A model generated the notes under the pieces. The model saw only the letters and a list, made by a program, of their open reading frames with translations. It was not told the origin of the DNA and did no database searches. A DNA stretch of 64,000 bases, taken from positions 1-64,000 of the forward strand of contig NZ_JAHKRN010000001.1 in the NCBI RefSeq assembly GCF_019396385.1. Reading direction: 5' to 3'. Numbering within the stretch: position 1 is the stretch's first letter; the number at the start of each line of letters is the position of its first letter. A program made the position numbers and the translations under genes. The DNA comes from Nonomuraea harbinensis. GTDB lineage: Bacteria > Actinomycetota > Actinomycetes > Streptosporangiales > Streptosporangiaceae. Of this stretch, positions 26,191-33,302 are shown in pieces.

Positions 26191-27303
26191 ATGCGGTTAC
26201 CGCCCGTCGTCGGGCTGGTGGTGCTGATGGCGGCAGGCTGCGGCGGCGCCGCGCCGCAGCCGCCGCGGCACGAGGACGGCGAGGTCCGGGTGGGGGCGAT
26301 CATCTCCCAGACCGGCGTCTACGCCCCGCTCGGGGACGAGATGGAACGCGCCATGCGCCTCTACCTGGAGGAGCACGGCGGCGAGCTGGGCGGCAGGCCC
26401 GCCAGGCTGGTCGTCGCCGACGACGGCGGCACCGCCGAGCAGGGCAGGCGGGCCGCCAGGGAGCTCATCGAGCGCGACCGGGTGGACGTGATCACCGGCC
26501 TGCTGGCCTCGCCGGTGGCCGAGGCGGTGGTGGCCGAGGCGGGGCGGACTCCCGTCGTGGTGGCCAACGCGGGGGCCGACGACCTGGGCGGGCCCGGCGT
26601 GTTCCGGGTGTCGTTCACCAACCACGCCCACGGGCACGCCGCGGGCCGCTACGCCGCCCAGGCCCACGGCCGCCGCCCCGCCGTGCTGATGGCCTCCGAC
26701 TACTCGGCCGGCGTCGAGACCCTGGACGGCTTCGAGGAGGGGTACGGAGCCGGCAAGCTGGAACGCGTTCTCACCCCGTACGGCAGGACGCCGGACCTGG
26801 CGCCCTACCTGGCGCGGATCCCGGCGGAGGCGGAGCTGCTGTACGCGTTCTACGCGGGGGGCGAGGCGGTCGCCTTCGCCAAGGCGTTCAGGCAGCTCGG
26901 CTACGACACCAGGATCGACCTGCTGACCTGCCAGAACCTCACGGACGAGGACGTGCTGGCGGCCGTCGGGGCGGACGCGGAGGGCATCGTCAGCGTCGGG
27001 CTGTACGCGCCGGGGCTGGAGAACCCGGAGAACACCGCGTTCGTGGCGAAGTGGCAGACGCGGACCGGCCGGAACCCCTCGGTGGTGGCGGTGCAGAGCT
27101 GGGACGCCATGTCGCTGGTCGACCGGGCCGCGGCCCGGGGCGGTGACCTGACGGCCGAGCTGGGCGGGGTCGGCGAGTTACCCAGCCCGCGGGGGCCGCT
27201 GCGGCTGGACCCGGCAACACACGACCCGGTGCAGAACTGGTACGCCCGGCAGTACCAAAATGGTACAAATCGGGTTATCGCTACCGTTCCCCCGAAGGAG
27301 TGA
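26191..27303 (+). CDS. Periplasmic-binding-type lipoprotein
   Basis: A 370-residue substrate-binding protein of the branched-chain amino-acid receptor type (Peripla_BP_6). It has a lipobox (VLMAAGC), then VRVGAIISQTGVYAPLGDEMERAM, ARLVVADDGGT, DRVDVITGLLASPVAEAV and the hinge-side VVAVQSWDAMSLVDRAA. No permease or ATPase gene follows, so it is an orphan receptor here. Its place in the operon suggests that it binds kynurenine, anthranilate or a related compound, which is inference. The ATG has GGGGAG upstream, 12 bases after the decarboxylase stop. Confidence 0.85.
   Translation: MRLPPVVGLVVLMAAGCGGAAPQPPRHEDGEVRVGAIISQTGVYAPLGDEMERAMRLYLEEHGGELGGRPARLVVADDGGTAEQGRRAARELIERDRVDVITGLLASPVAEAVVAEAGRTPVVVANAGADDLGGPGVFRVSFTNHAHGHAAGRYAAQAHGRRPAVLMASDYSAGVETLDGFEEGYGAGKLERVLTPYGRTPDLAPYLARIPAEAELLYAFYAGGEAVAFAKAFRQLGYDTRIDLLTCQNLTDEDVLAAVGADAEGIVSVGLYAPGLENPENTAFVAKWQTRTGRNPSVVAVQSWDAMSLVDRAAARGGDLTAELGGVGELPSPRGPLRLDPATHDPVQNWYARQYQNGTNRVIATVPPKE
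27252..27266. promoter_or_regulatory. Palindrome ahead of kynureninase
   Basis: GTACCA-AAA-TGGTAC is a perfect 6-3-6 palindrome in the 3' end of the lipoprotein gene, 41 bases before the kynureninase start. It could be an operator for an internal promoter, or simply coding sequence; the surrounding 40 bases are AT-richer than average. Confidence 0.3.
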
Positions 27304-27307
27304 CCAG

Positions 27308-28501
27308 TTGCTGGATCGCGACCGCTGCCTCGCCCTGGACGCCGAGGACCCGCTGCGGGAGTTCAGGGAAGAGTTCGTGCTCCCCGAAGGCGTCATCTAC
27401 CTCGTGGGCAACTCGCTCGGCGCGCTGCCGCGCCACGCCCCCGAACGGCTCCGCAGGGCGGTGGAGGACGAGTGGGGCGGTCAGCTCGTCGGCGGCTGGA
27501 ACAGCGCGGGCTGGTACGACCAGCCGCTGACCCTGGGCGACCGGATCGCGCCCCTCATCGGGGCCGGGCCCGGCCAGGTCGTGGTGGGCAACACGACCTC
27601 GATCGCGATCCACCAGGCGGTCTCGGCGGCGGCGCGGCTGCGCCCGGGCAGGAAGGTCGTCGTCTCCGACGCGCGCAACTTCCCGACCGACCACTACATG
27701 GTCCAGGGGCTGGCGGAGTCGCTCGGGTACGAGGTGCGCGACGTGTCCGAGGGCCGGTTCGACGACGTGGCGGCGGTGCTGCTGTCGGAGGTCGACTACC
27801 GCACCGGCGAGCGCCAGGACGTGCCCGAGGTGACCGCCCGCGTGCAGGCCGCGGGGGCGCTGATGATCTGGGACGTCTGCCACAGCGTCGGCGCCATGCC
27901 CGTGGACGTGTCGGCCGCCGACTTCGCGGTCGGGTGCACGTACAAGTACCTCAACGGCGGGCCGGGGTCGCCCGCCTTCCTGTACGTGAACCCGCGCCAC
28001 CAGGCCGATGCCGTGAACGTGCTGTCGGGCTGGTACGGCCACGCCGACCCGTTCGCGTTCGAGGCCGGCTACCGGCCGGCGCAGGGGATCAGGCGGTTCG
28101 CGGTGAGCACCCCGCACGTGCTGTCGTTCGCCGCCCTGGACGCGGCGCTGGACGTGTGGGAGCGGGTGCCGCTGCACCTGCTGCGCGCCAAGAGCGTGGC
28201 ACTCGGCGAGCTCTTCGCCGGGCTGGTCGGCGACGCGCTGGAACCGGCCTCGCCCGCCGACCCCGAGCGGCGCGGCAGCCACGTCGCCTTCCGTCACCCC
28301 GACGGCTATCCGGTGATGCGGGCGCTCATCGACCGGGGCGTGCACGGCGACTTCCGCGCGCCCGACATCCTGCGGTTCGGGCTGGCGCCGCTCTACCTCC
28401 GCTACGTGGACGTGTACGACGCGGCGCGGACCCTGCTGGAGGTGCTGGACAAGGAGCTGTGGCGGGACGAGAAGTACGCCAGGCGGCTCGCCGTCACGTG
28501 A
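27308..28501 (+). CDS. kynU: Kynureninase
   Basis: A 397-residue PLP-dependent fold-type I enzyme that splits kynurenine or 3-hydroxykynurenine to (3-hydroxy)anthranilate and alanine. Family segments are FVLPEGVIYLVGNSLGALPR, VVVGNTTSIAIHQAVSAA, LMIWDVCHSVGAMPVD, and CTYKYLNGGPGSPAFLYV with the PLP Lys near residue 213. The start is a TTG at 27308 with AAGGAG 7 bases before; no ATG or GTG fits. It feeds the dioxygenase encoded upstream. Tryptophan dioxygenase, formamidase and kynurenine monooxygenase genes are not in the window. Its end overlaps the convergent YjbR-like gene by 8 bases. Confidence 0.93.
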   Translation: MLDRDRCLALDAEDPLREFREEFVLPEGVIYLVGNSLGALPRHAPERLRRAVEDEWGGQLVGGWNSAGWYDQPLTLGDRIAPLIGAGPGQVVVGNTTSIAIHQAVSAAARLRPGRKVVVSDARNFPTDHYMVQGLAESLGYEVRDVSEGRFDDVAAVLLSEVDYRTGERQDVPEVTARVQAAGALMIWDVCHSVGAMPVDVSAADFAVGCTYKYLNGGPGSPAFLYVNPRHQADAVNVLSGWYGHADPFAFEAGYRPAQGIRRFAVSTPHVLSFAALDAALDVWERVPLHLLRAKSVALGELFAGLVGDALEPASPADPERRGSHVAFRHPDGYPVMRALIDRGVHGDFRAPDILRFGLAPLYLRYVDVYDAARTLLEVLDKELWRDEKYARRLAVT

Positions 28502-28871
28502 CCCGGCCGTCGAGCTCCTTGACCGCCCGCTTGGTCGCGACGGCCCGGTAGCTCTCCTCGACCCAGTCGAGCAGCACCTCCGACGGCGGCAGCGGCGACT
28601 CCAGCGGCACCGTCACCCATCCGGCCTTGCCGAGCCCGTAGCCGCTGGGCGCCGCCCCCTCGACGGTGAGCGCGTGGCCGTGGGCCTCCGAGCTCAGCTT
28701 CACCCCGAACGTGGGGCGCCACTTTTCGGTGGGCTCCTCGACGCCGAGAAACAGGAAGATCTTCTTCCCGACCTTGACGACGGTGTCGCCCCACGGGTGG
28801 TCCTCCCACGCCTCGGGCAGGCCGAGCGCGAACGCGCGCAGCTCCTCCCGCACGTCGTGCCAGTCGCTCAT
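28494..28871 (-). CDS. MmcQ/YjbR-family protein
   Basis: A 125-residue protein of the CyaY-like MmcQ/YjbR fold: LPEAWEDHPWGDTVVKVGKKIFLFLG, FGVKLSSEAH and the C-terminal LLDWVEESYRAVATKRAVKEL. Members are thought to bind DNA, but no precise role is established. Its ATG overlaps the stop of the DUF2293 gene (ATGA), making a two-gene operon. It has no link to the converging kynureninase gene beyond the shared 3' end. Confidence 0.82.
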   Translation of the reverse strand: MSDWHDVREELRAFALGLPEAWEDHPWGDTVVKVGKKIFLFLGVEEPTEKWRPTFGVKLSSEAHGHALTVEGAAPSGYGLGKAGWVTVPLESPLPPSEVLLDWVEESYRAVATKRAVKELDGRVT

Positions 28872-29914
28872 CGCGGCCCCGCTCTGAACTCGGTCAGCTT
28901 GCGCTCGATGTCGTCCCTGATGCGCTCGCGGGCCTCCATCCGCGGCACGCCCGCCATCAGCATTCCGTCATACCCCGTGTCATGGTGACGGATGGACGCG
29001 ACCACCGCCAGCGTGATCGCGTTCTCGTCCAGCGCCCTGGCCGCCGCCGTGCGGCCGACCCGGCCGCTGCCGCGCAGACCGGCGTGCTCGGCGATGGCGC
29101 GGGCCCGCTCCGGCGGGCAGCCGGGGAACAACCTGGCGATCTCGCCGGCCATCCGCCCCTGGAACACGATGTCCTGCTCGGCCCTGCGCTCCCGGTCGCG
29201 CTCGCGCCGCCGCGAACGCGCCTCCTCGTCGGCCAGGCACCGCTCCTCGGCCCTGGCCAGCGCCTCCTCCTCGACCAGCAGGCCCCTGCGCTGGTAGACC
29301 TTGCGCCGCCGGTCGAAGCGCACGACCACCGCCGCCAGCCCGCTCTCCTGCTTGGCCCGGCGGCTCAGCGCCGCGTTCCCCGACGGCAGGAACACCAGAT
29401 GATCCAGGTCGGCGCAGGTCAGGCAGTGGGGCCGGTCATCCTCCATGATCAGGTAGGGGCCGGTGTCGGCGCAGCCGGCGCACGTCCACGCCTCCAGCGG
29501 CTCGACCGCGACCAGGTCGGGCGGCTTGGCCTGGCGCTCGGCGAGCCGCCGCACCCGCGACTCGCTCAGGTCGGGCGACAGCCAGTGGACGGTGAACGGC
29601 TCCTGCTCGGGATGCCCGGTGAAGCGCAGCGGGCGGCGGTCGCGGCTGCCCGACACGTACGGCGCCGGCATCGGGCGCAGCCCTTTGGCCCGTGCCCAGT
29701 CGCGCAGCAGGGCGGCCGTGGTGAGCAGGCGCTCGCCGTCGACCGCGGCCAGCTCGGCGAGCGTGGTCGCGCGGCCCTGCCGCCAGACGTCGACGTGTCG
29801 CGTGTGGAGCCAGCGCAGCCCCGTCACCACGTCGATGAACGTCACGTACTGGTGGTCGGCCAGCGCGATCTCGGCGGCCTGGGCGACCCTGCGGGCCAGG
29901 TTCGGCTTGCTCAC
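28868..29914 (-). CDS. DUF2293-family protein with zinc-finger-like motif
   Basis: About 348 residues. A central Cys cluster (TCAGCADTGPYLIMEDDRPHCLTCADLDHL) looks like a zinc-binding knuckle. A basic coiled stretch follows (EEARSRRRERDRERRAEQD). The C-terminal DUF2293 domain shows LFPGCPPERARAIAEHAGLRGSGRVGR and VVASIRHHDTGYD. It begins at the GTG at 29914. The combination of a metal knuckle and a basic helix suggests nucleic-acid binding, but no activity is known to me. It is coupled to the YjbR-like gene. Confidence 0.75.
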   Translation of the reverse strand: MSKPNLARRVAQAAEIALADHQYVTFIDVVTGLRWLHTRHVDVWRQGRATTLAELAAVDGERLLTTAALLRDWARAKGLRPMPAPYVSGSRDRRPLRFTGHPEQEPFTVHWLSPDLSESRVRRLAERQAKPPDLVAVEPLEAWTCAGCADTGPYLIMEDDRPHCLTCADLDHLVFLPSGNAALSRRAKQESGLAAVVVRFDRRRKVYQRRGLLVEEEALARAEERCLADEEARSRRRERDRERRAEQDIVFQGRMAGEIARLFPGCPPERARAIAEHAGLRGSGRVGRTAAARALDENAITLAVVASIRHHDTGYDGMLMAGVPRMEARERIRDDIERKLTEFRAGPR

Positions 29915-30006
29915 GCCCCTTAGTGTGCCGCGCCTTTGTCGGCCGGTGGGCATCCCTTGTGCCGATCGCGGCGAGTATCCGGGCAAGCCCATCCTGCGGA
30001 GGAACC

Positions 30007-30813
30007 TTGCGCCTGCTCTGGCCCGCCCTGCTCGTGCTCGCCACGTCCTGCGGCACCGCCCCGGCCGCTCCGCCGCTGCCCGAGGTGAAAGGCGCGTTCG
30101 GCGCCAGGCCGCAGGTGATCATCCCGGCCGGCAAGCCCGGCCGCACGACGCGGGTGGCGGAGCTGGAGCCGGGCCGGGGGCGGGAGACGGCTCCCGGCGA
30201 CGTGGTGCTGGCCGACGTCGAGCTCCGCCTCTGGCGGGGCAACCAGACCCGGGCGAGCACGTACGGCACCCACCGGCCGATCGCGATCGTCCTCGACGGG
30301 CGGCCGATCCCGCGCGTCTGGCGGGAGGCCGTCGTGGGCCGGCCGGCGGGCAGCCGGCTGCTGCTGGTCGGGCCCGCCGCGCAGGTGCTCGGCCCCGACC
30401 TGGACCTGGACGCGGGCGACCTGCCGCCGGGCGAGCCGCTGGTCGCGGTGGTCGACATCCTCGGCGGCTACCCGCCGGACGCCCGGCTGGTCGGCCGGCC
30501 GCTGCCCTCGCCGCCCGCCGGCCTCACGCCGGACGACCCGGCCCGCACGCTCATAGGGGGTTCGGGAGAGGCCGTGCGGGCCGGGTCGAAGGTGGTGGTG
30601 CAGTACGTGGCCGTCGACTGGCGGTCGAGGACCCTGGCGGACTCCTCGTACCGCACCGGCGGCCCCGCTGCCTTCACCCTGACCGGGGACGGCGCGCCGG
30701 CCGGCTGGGTCGAGGGGCTGCGCGGGCAGCGGGTGGGCGGCAGGGTCGCGTTCGGCTCGCCGCCCGAGGGGTTGCTCTACGTCGTCGACGTGGTGGACTG
30801 CGTCGACTGCTAG
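30007..30813 (+). CDS. FKBP-like lipoprotein
   Basis: About 268 residues. A TTG at 30007 preceded by GGAGG gives a perfect lipoprotein signal (LRLLWPALLVLATSC), so I chose it over an ATG at 29923. Two FKBP-type peptidyl-prolyl isomerase domains follow. The first (about 60-170, GDVVLADVELRLWRGNQTRAS) is degenerate. The second (about 185-268, VQYVAVDWRSRTLADSSY and GWVEGLRGQRVGGRVAFGSPP) is truncated near the end. The usual aromatic pocket residues are only partly kept, so activity is doubtful. It probably acts as an extracytoplasmic chaperone. Its stop shares CTAG with the convergent amidase gene. Confidence 0.8.
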   Translation: MRLLWPALLVLATSCGTAPAAPPLPEVKGAFGARPQVIIPAGKPGRTTRVAELEPGRGRETAPGDVVLADVELRLWRGNQTRASTYGTHRPIAIVLDGRPIPRVWREAVVGRPAGSRLLLVGPAAQVLGPDLDLDAGDLPPGEPLVAVVDILGGYPPDARLVGRPLPSPPAGLTPDDPARTLIGGSGEAVRAGSKVVVQYVAVDWRSRTLADSSYRTGGPAAFTLTGDGAPAGWVEGLRGQRVGGRVAFGSPPEGLLYVVDVVDCVDC

Positions 30814-32201
30814 CCGCAGTGCTCGAACGGGCTGTCGTAGGTGGACGAGCCCGCCTTGCCGCCCCACTTGACGCACTTGCCGGCCGCCTGGGCGGTGACC
30901 GGGCCCGCGTAGTAGGAGAAGTTGCCCGAGTCGGTCTTCCTGGCGCTGCCCTGGACCTCCAGGTAGGCGCTGGTGGCGGTGGCCGTGCCGAGCGAGGTCC
31001 GCTTGATCGTGGTCACGCAGTTGCTGCCCGTGGTCGTGTTGTAGAGCAGGTAGACGGTGCCCGCCGTGCCCAGCGCGGCCGAGTCGATGACCTTGAACCC
31101 GCTGCCGCACACCTTCTCGGGCGTGTGCGGGTTGACGCTGCCGCCGGTCACGTAGCTCATGTACTTCGCCCAGTCCCAGTGCGGGCCGGGATCGGTGTGG
31201 TCGTTGCCGGGCACCTCGACGTGGCCGACGATGTGCGTGCGGTCCTTCGGGATGCCGTACCTGTCGGCGATGTTGCGGGTCAGCGCGGCCGACGCCCGGT
31301 ACATCTGGTCGGTGAACCACGAGGCGTTGTCGACGAACCCCTCGTGCTCGATGCCGACGGAGCGCCGGTTCCAGTCCTTCGCGTGGAAGGCGCGGTCCTT
31401 CTCCCGCACCATCTGGGTGATCTGCCCGTCGGACGAGCGCACCAGGTAGTGCGAGGACGACTTGGCCGCCGGGTTCTGGAACCACGAGATCGAGCCCGCG
31501 TAGGTGCCCTGCATGACATGGACCACGATCCGGTCGATGCGGTCGCTCGACGGGCGGCTGGAGACCGCGTAGTTGGCGCTGTTCGCGGCCACCCAGAGCG
31601 CGCCGGGGTAGTCCACGGCCGCGGCGAGGGCGCGCGGCTGCTCGGCGTACTCGCCCTGGTCGGGCTGGACGGCCCGGGGCTTCACCTGGACGCCCGGGGC
31701 GTCCACGCCGGCGGCGAGCGTCTCGTACACCGCGTCGGCGTAGATCCTGGCCGTGGCGTCGTTCGCGGCGTGGGCGTACGCGGCCACGGCCGGATACCAG
31801 CGGCCGAGGTCGTCCCGCTGGGCGGCGCTCAGCCCGAGCGCGTCGGCCTCGGCCCGGAGCACGGCCGCGCCGCCGAGCACGTTGGCCGCGTCGTCCGACT
31901 TGAGCGCGGCGACCGGCTTGGAGGTCAGCTTCGCGGCCTGCTCCAGGGTCTTGGCGGTGGGGTTGCTGACCAGGTGCATGATGCCGTAGCCGCCGCTGGC
32001 GCTGGGCTCGCCCCGGTGACCGTCCAGCCGGGACTCCGCGTACGCGAGCGCCACGAGCAGGTCGCGCGGCACGTCGTAGGCGGCCGCCGCGCGGTCGAAC
32101 GCCTGCGCCAGGGGGTTCTGGGCGGTCTCGGTGGAGGCGTGCGCGGCCGTCGTGCCGGACAGCGCCAGCAGCCCGGCCACGATGAGGATCTTGGACTTCA
32201 C
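30810..32201 (-). CDS. Secreted N-acetylmuramoyl-L-alanine amidase with SapA-like tail
   Basis: A 463-residue secreted wall hydrolase. After a Sec signal (KSKILIVAGLLALSGTTAAHA) comes a lytic-transglycosylase-like helical part (about 30-160; LLVALAYAESRLDGHRG, SGGYGIMHL), then an Amidase_2 domain (about 220-350) with zinc ligands in IVVHVMQG, RSVGIEHEGF and HIVGHVEVPGNDHTDPGP. The last 105 residues (VCGSGFKVIDSAALG to the C-terminus) resemble spore-associated protein A. The transglycosylase Glu is present, but the domain is short and could be only a targeting unit. It is next to an M23 peptidase carrying almost the same tail. Confidence 0.85.
   Translation of the reverse strand: MKSKILIVAGLLALSGTTAAHASTETAQNPLAQAFDRAAAAYDVPRDLLVALAYAESRLDGHRGEPSASGGYGIMHLVSNPTAKTLEQAAKLTSKPVAALKSDDAANVLGGAAVLRAEADALGLSAAQRDDLGRWYPAVAAYAHAANDATARIYADAVYETLAAGVDAPGVQVKPRAVQPDQGEYAEQPRALAAAVDYPGALWVAANSANYAVSSRPSSDRIDRIVVHVMQGTYAGSISWFQNPAAKSSSHYLVRSSDGQITQMVREKDRAFHAKDWNRRSVGIEHEGFVDNASWFTDQMYRASAALTRNIADRYGIPKDRTHIVGHVEVPGNDHTDPGPHWDWAKYMSYVTGGSVNPHTPEKVCGSGFKVIDSAALGTAGTVYLLYNTTTGSNCVTTIKRTSLGTATATSAYLEVQGSARKTDSGNFSYYAGPVTAQAAGKCVKWGGKAGSSTYDSPFEHCG
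30813..31145. repeat. Duplicated SapA-like domain, copy 1
   Basis: This segment encodes the C-terminal domain of the amidase. It is nearly the same, by eye about nine bases in ten, as 32280-32614 in the neighbouring M23 peptidase gene, in the same orientation. Confidence 0.85.
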
Positions 32202-32273
32202 GTCACTTCCGCTTCGGAGAAGGGATGGGGAAGGGAACCGCCCCGCCGCGGGTGCGCGGCGGGGCGGAGAGGC

Positions 32274-33188
32274 TCAGCTGCCGCAGTGCTGGAACGGGCT
32301 GTCGTGGGTGGACGAGCCCGCCTTGCCGCCCCACTTGACGCACTTGCCGGCGGCCTGGGCGGTGACCGGGCCCGCGTAGTAGGAGAAGTTGCCCGAGTCG
32401 GTCTTCCTGGCGCTGCCCTGGACCTCCAGGTAGGCGCTGGTGGCCGTGGCCGTGCCGATCGACGAGTGCTTGATCGTGGTGACGCAGTTGTTGCCGTTGG
32501 AGGCGTTGTAGAGCAGGTAGACGGTGCCCGCCGTGCCCAGCGCGGCCGAGTTGATCACGCTGTAGCCGGCGCCGCAGACCGAGGTCGGGGTGTGCGGGTT
32601 GGTGCTGCCGCCGCCGCAGTTGCGCGAGGTCAGCGTCTGGTTCGGGTAGCCGAAGGTGACCCCGTTGAAGACGGCCTTGCGGACGTTCGACGGGTAGCTG
32701 GTGCCCTGGCGGACCTCGTAGTGCAGGTGGGCGCTGATGTTGTTGCCCGGCTTGCTGGTCTTGCCCACGGTGCCGATCTTCTGGCCCTGCGCCACCGACT
32801 GGCCCACGCTGACCGAGCGGGCGTTCAGGTGGGCGTAGTAGGTGGACCAGCCGCCGCCGTGGTCGATCTTGACCAGGTTGCCGAAGCCGTTCGTCGAGCC
32901 CTGGTGCGAGGAGATCACCACGGTGCCCGACGCGGCCGCCACCACGGTGTCGCCGAGGTCGGCGTCGGCGCTGCCGCCCCGGTTGAAGTCGATCTCGTAC
33001 GACTGGTGGGCGCTGCTCGCGTTCGAGTTGCCCGTCCACGCCTGGCCGCAGGGGAACGGCAGCTGGAAGTTGGTGGCGAGCGCCTGCGCCTGCTGCGTCT
33101 CCGCCTGCCTGTCGGCGGCGGCCGCGGATGCCGTGCCGAGGCTCATCAAGAGAGCGGCTCCGGCCACGATTGCTCCGCTGATCTTCAT
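32274..33188 (-). CDS. Secreted M23 peptidase with SapA-like tail
   Basis: 304 residues from the ATG at 33188. After the signal peptide (KISGAIVAGAALLMSLGTASA) the M23 (LytM) domain shows the zinc ligands HQSYEIDF and HLHYEVR, and typical TVVAAASGTVVIS and GNLVKIDHGGGWSTYYAHL. This is an endopeptidase cutting peptidoglycan cross-links. A short Cys-Gly-Gly linker leads to a 110-residue SapA-like domain almost identical to that of the adjacent amidase. The domain probably sends both enzymes to the same wall or spore-coat site. It is divergent from an AfsR-like regulator across a 114-base region holding 11-bp-spaced repeats. Confidence 0.88.
   Translation of the reverse strand: MKISGAIVAGAALLMSLGTASAAAADRQAETQQAQALATNFQLPFPCGQAWTGNSNASSAHQSYEIDFNRGGSADADLGDTVVAAASGTVVISSHQGSTNGFGNLVKIDHGGGWSTYYAHLNARSVSVGQSVAQGQKIGTVGKTSKPGNNISAHLHYEVRQGTSYPSNVRKAVFNGVTFGYPNQTLTSRNCGGGSTNPHTPTSVCGAGYSVINSAALGTAGTVYLLYNASNGNNCVTTIKHSSIGTATATSAYLEVQGSARKTDSGNFSYYAGPVTAQAAGKCVKWGGKAGSSTHDSPFQHCGS
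32280..32614. repeat. Duplicated SapA-like domain, copy 2
   Basis: Partner of the segment at 30813-31145. Differences are mostly silent or conservative, and the block AYLEVQGSARKTDSGNFSYY is unchanged in both proteins. Confidence 0.85.
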
Positions 33189-33238
33189 CAGGTGATCCTT
33201 TCGGGGGCGATCTCTCTCACCCAGGGTCGGGATAACCC

Positions 33239-33267
33239 GTACAGAAAGCGTCCAGAACCGGTACAAC
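33239..33267. promoter_or_regulatory. Three 11-bp-spaced direct repeats (SARP-type site)
   Basis: GTACAGA (33239), GTCCAGA (33250) and GTACAAC (33261) begin exactly 11 bases apart, the layout used by SARP/AfsR activators. The site lies between the M23 peptidase and the AfsR-like gene. A GGTTATCC on the minus strand near 33229-33236 could be the -10 of the peptidase promoter. Confidence 0.6.
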
Positions 33268-33302
33268 AAGCTGTCAGGCCTCATAGAGGAGCTGATGCGG
33301 TC

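Noticed and set aside
29463-33302. Long plus-strand frame joined in phase to the AfsR-like gene
   Set aside because: It crosses several known minus-strand genes. The regulator's conserved N-terminus begins at 33303, so the upstream part is chance.
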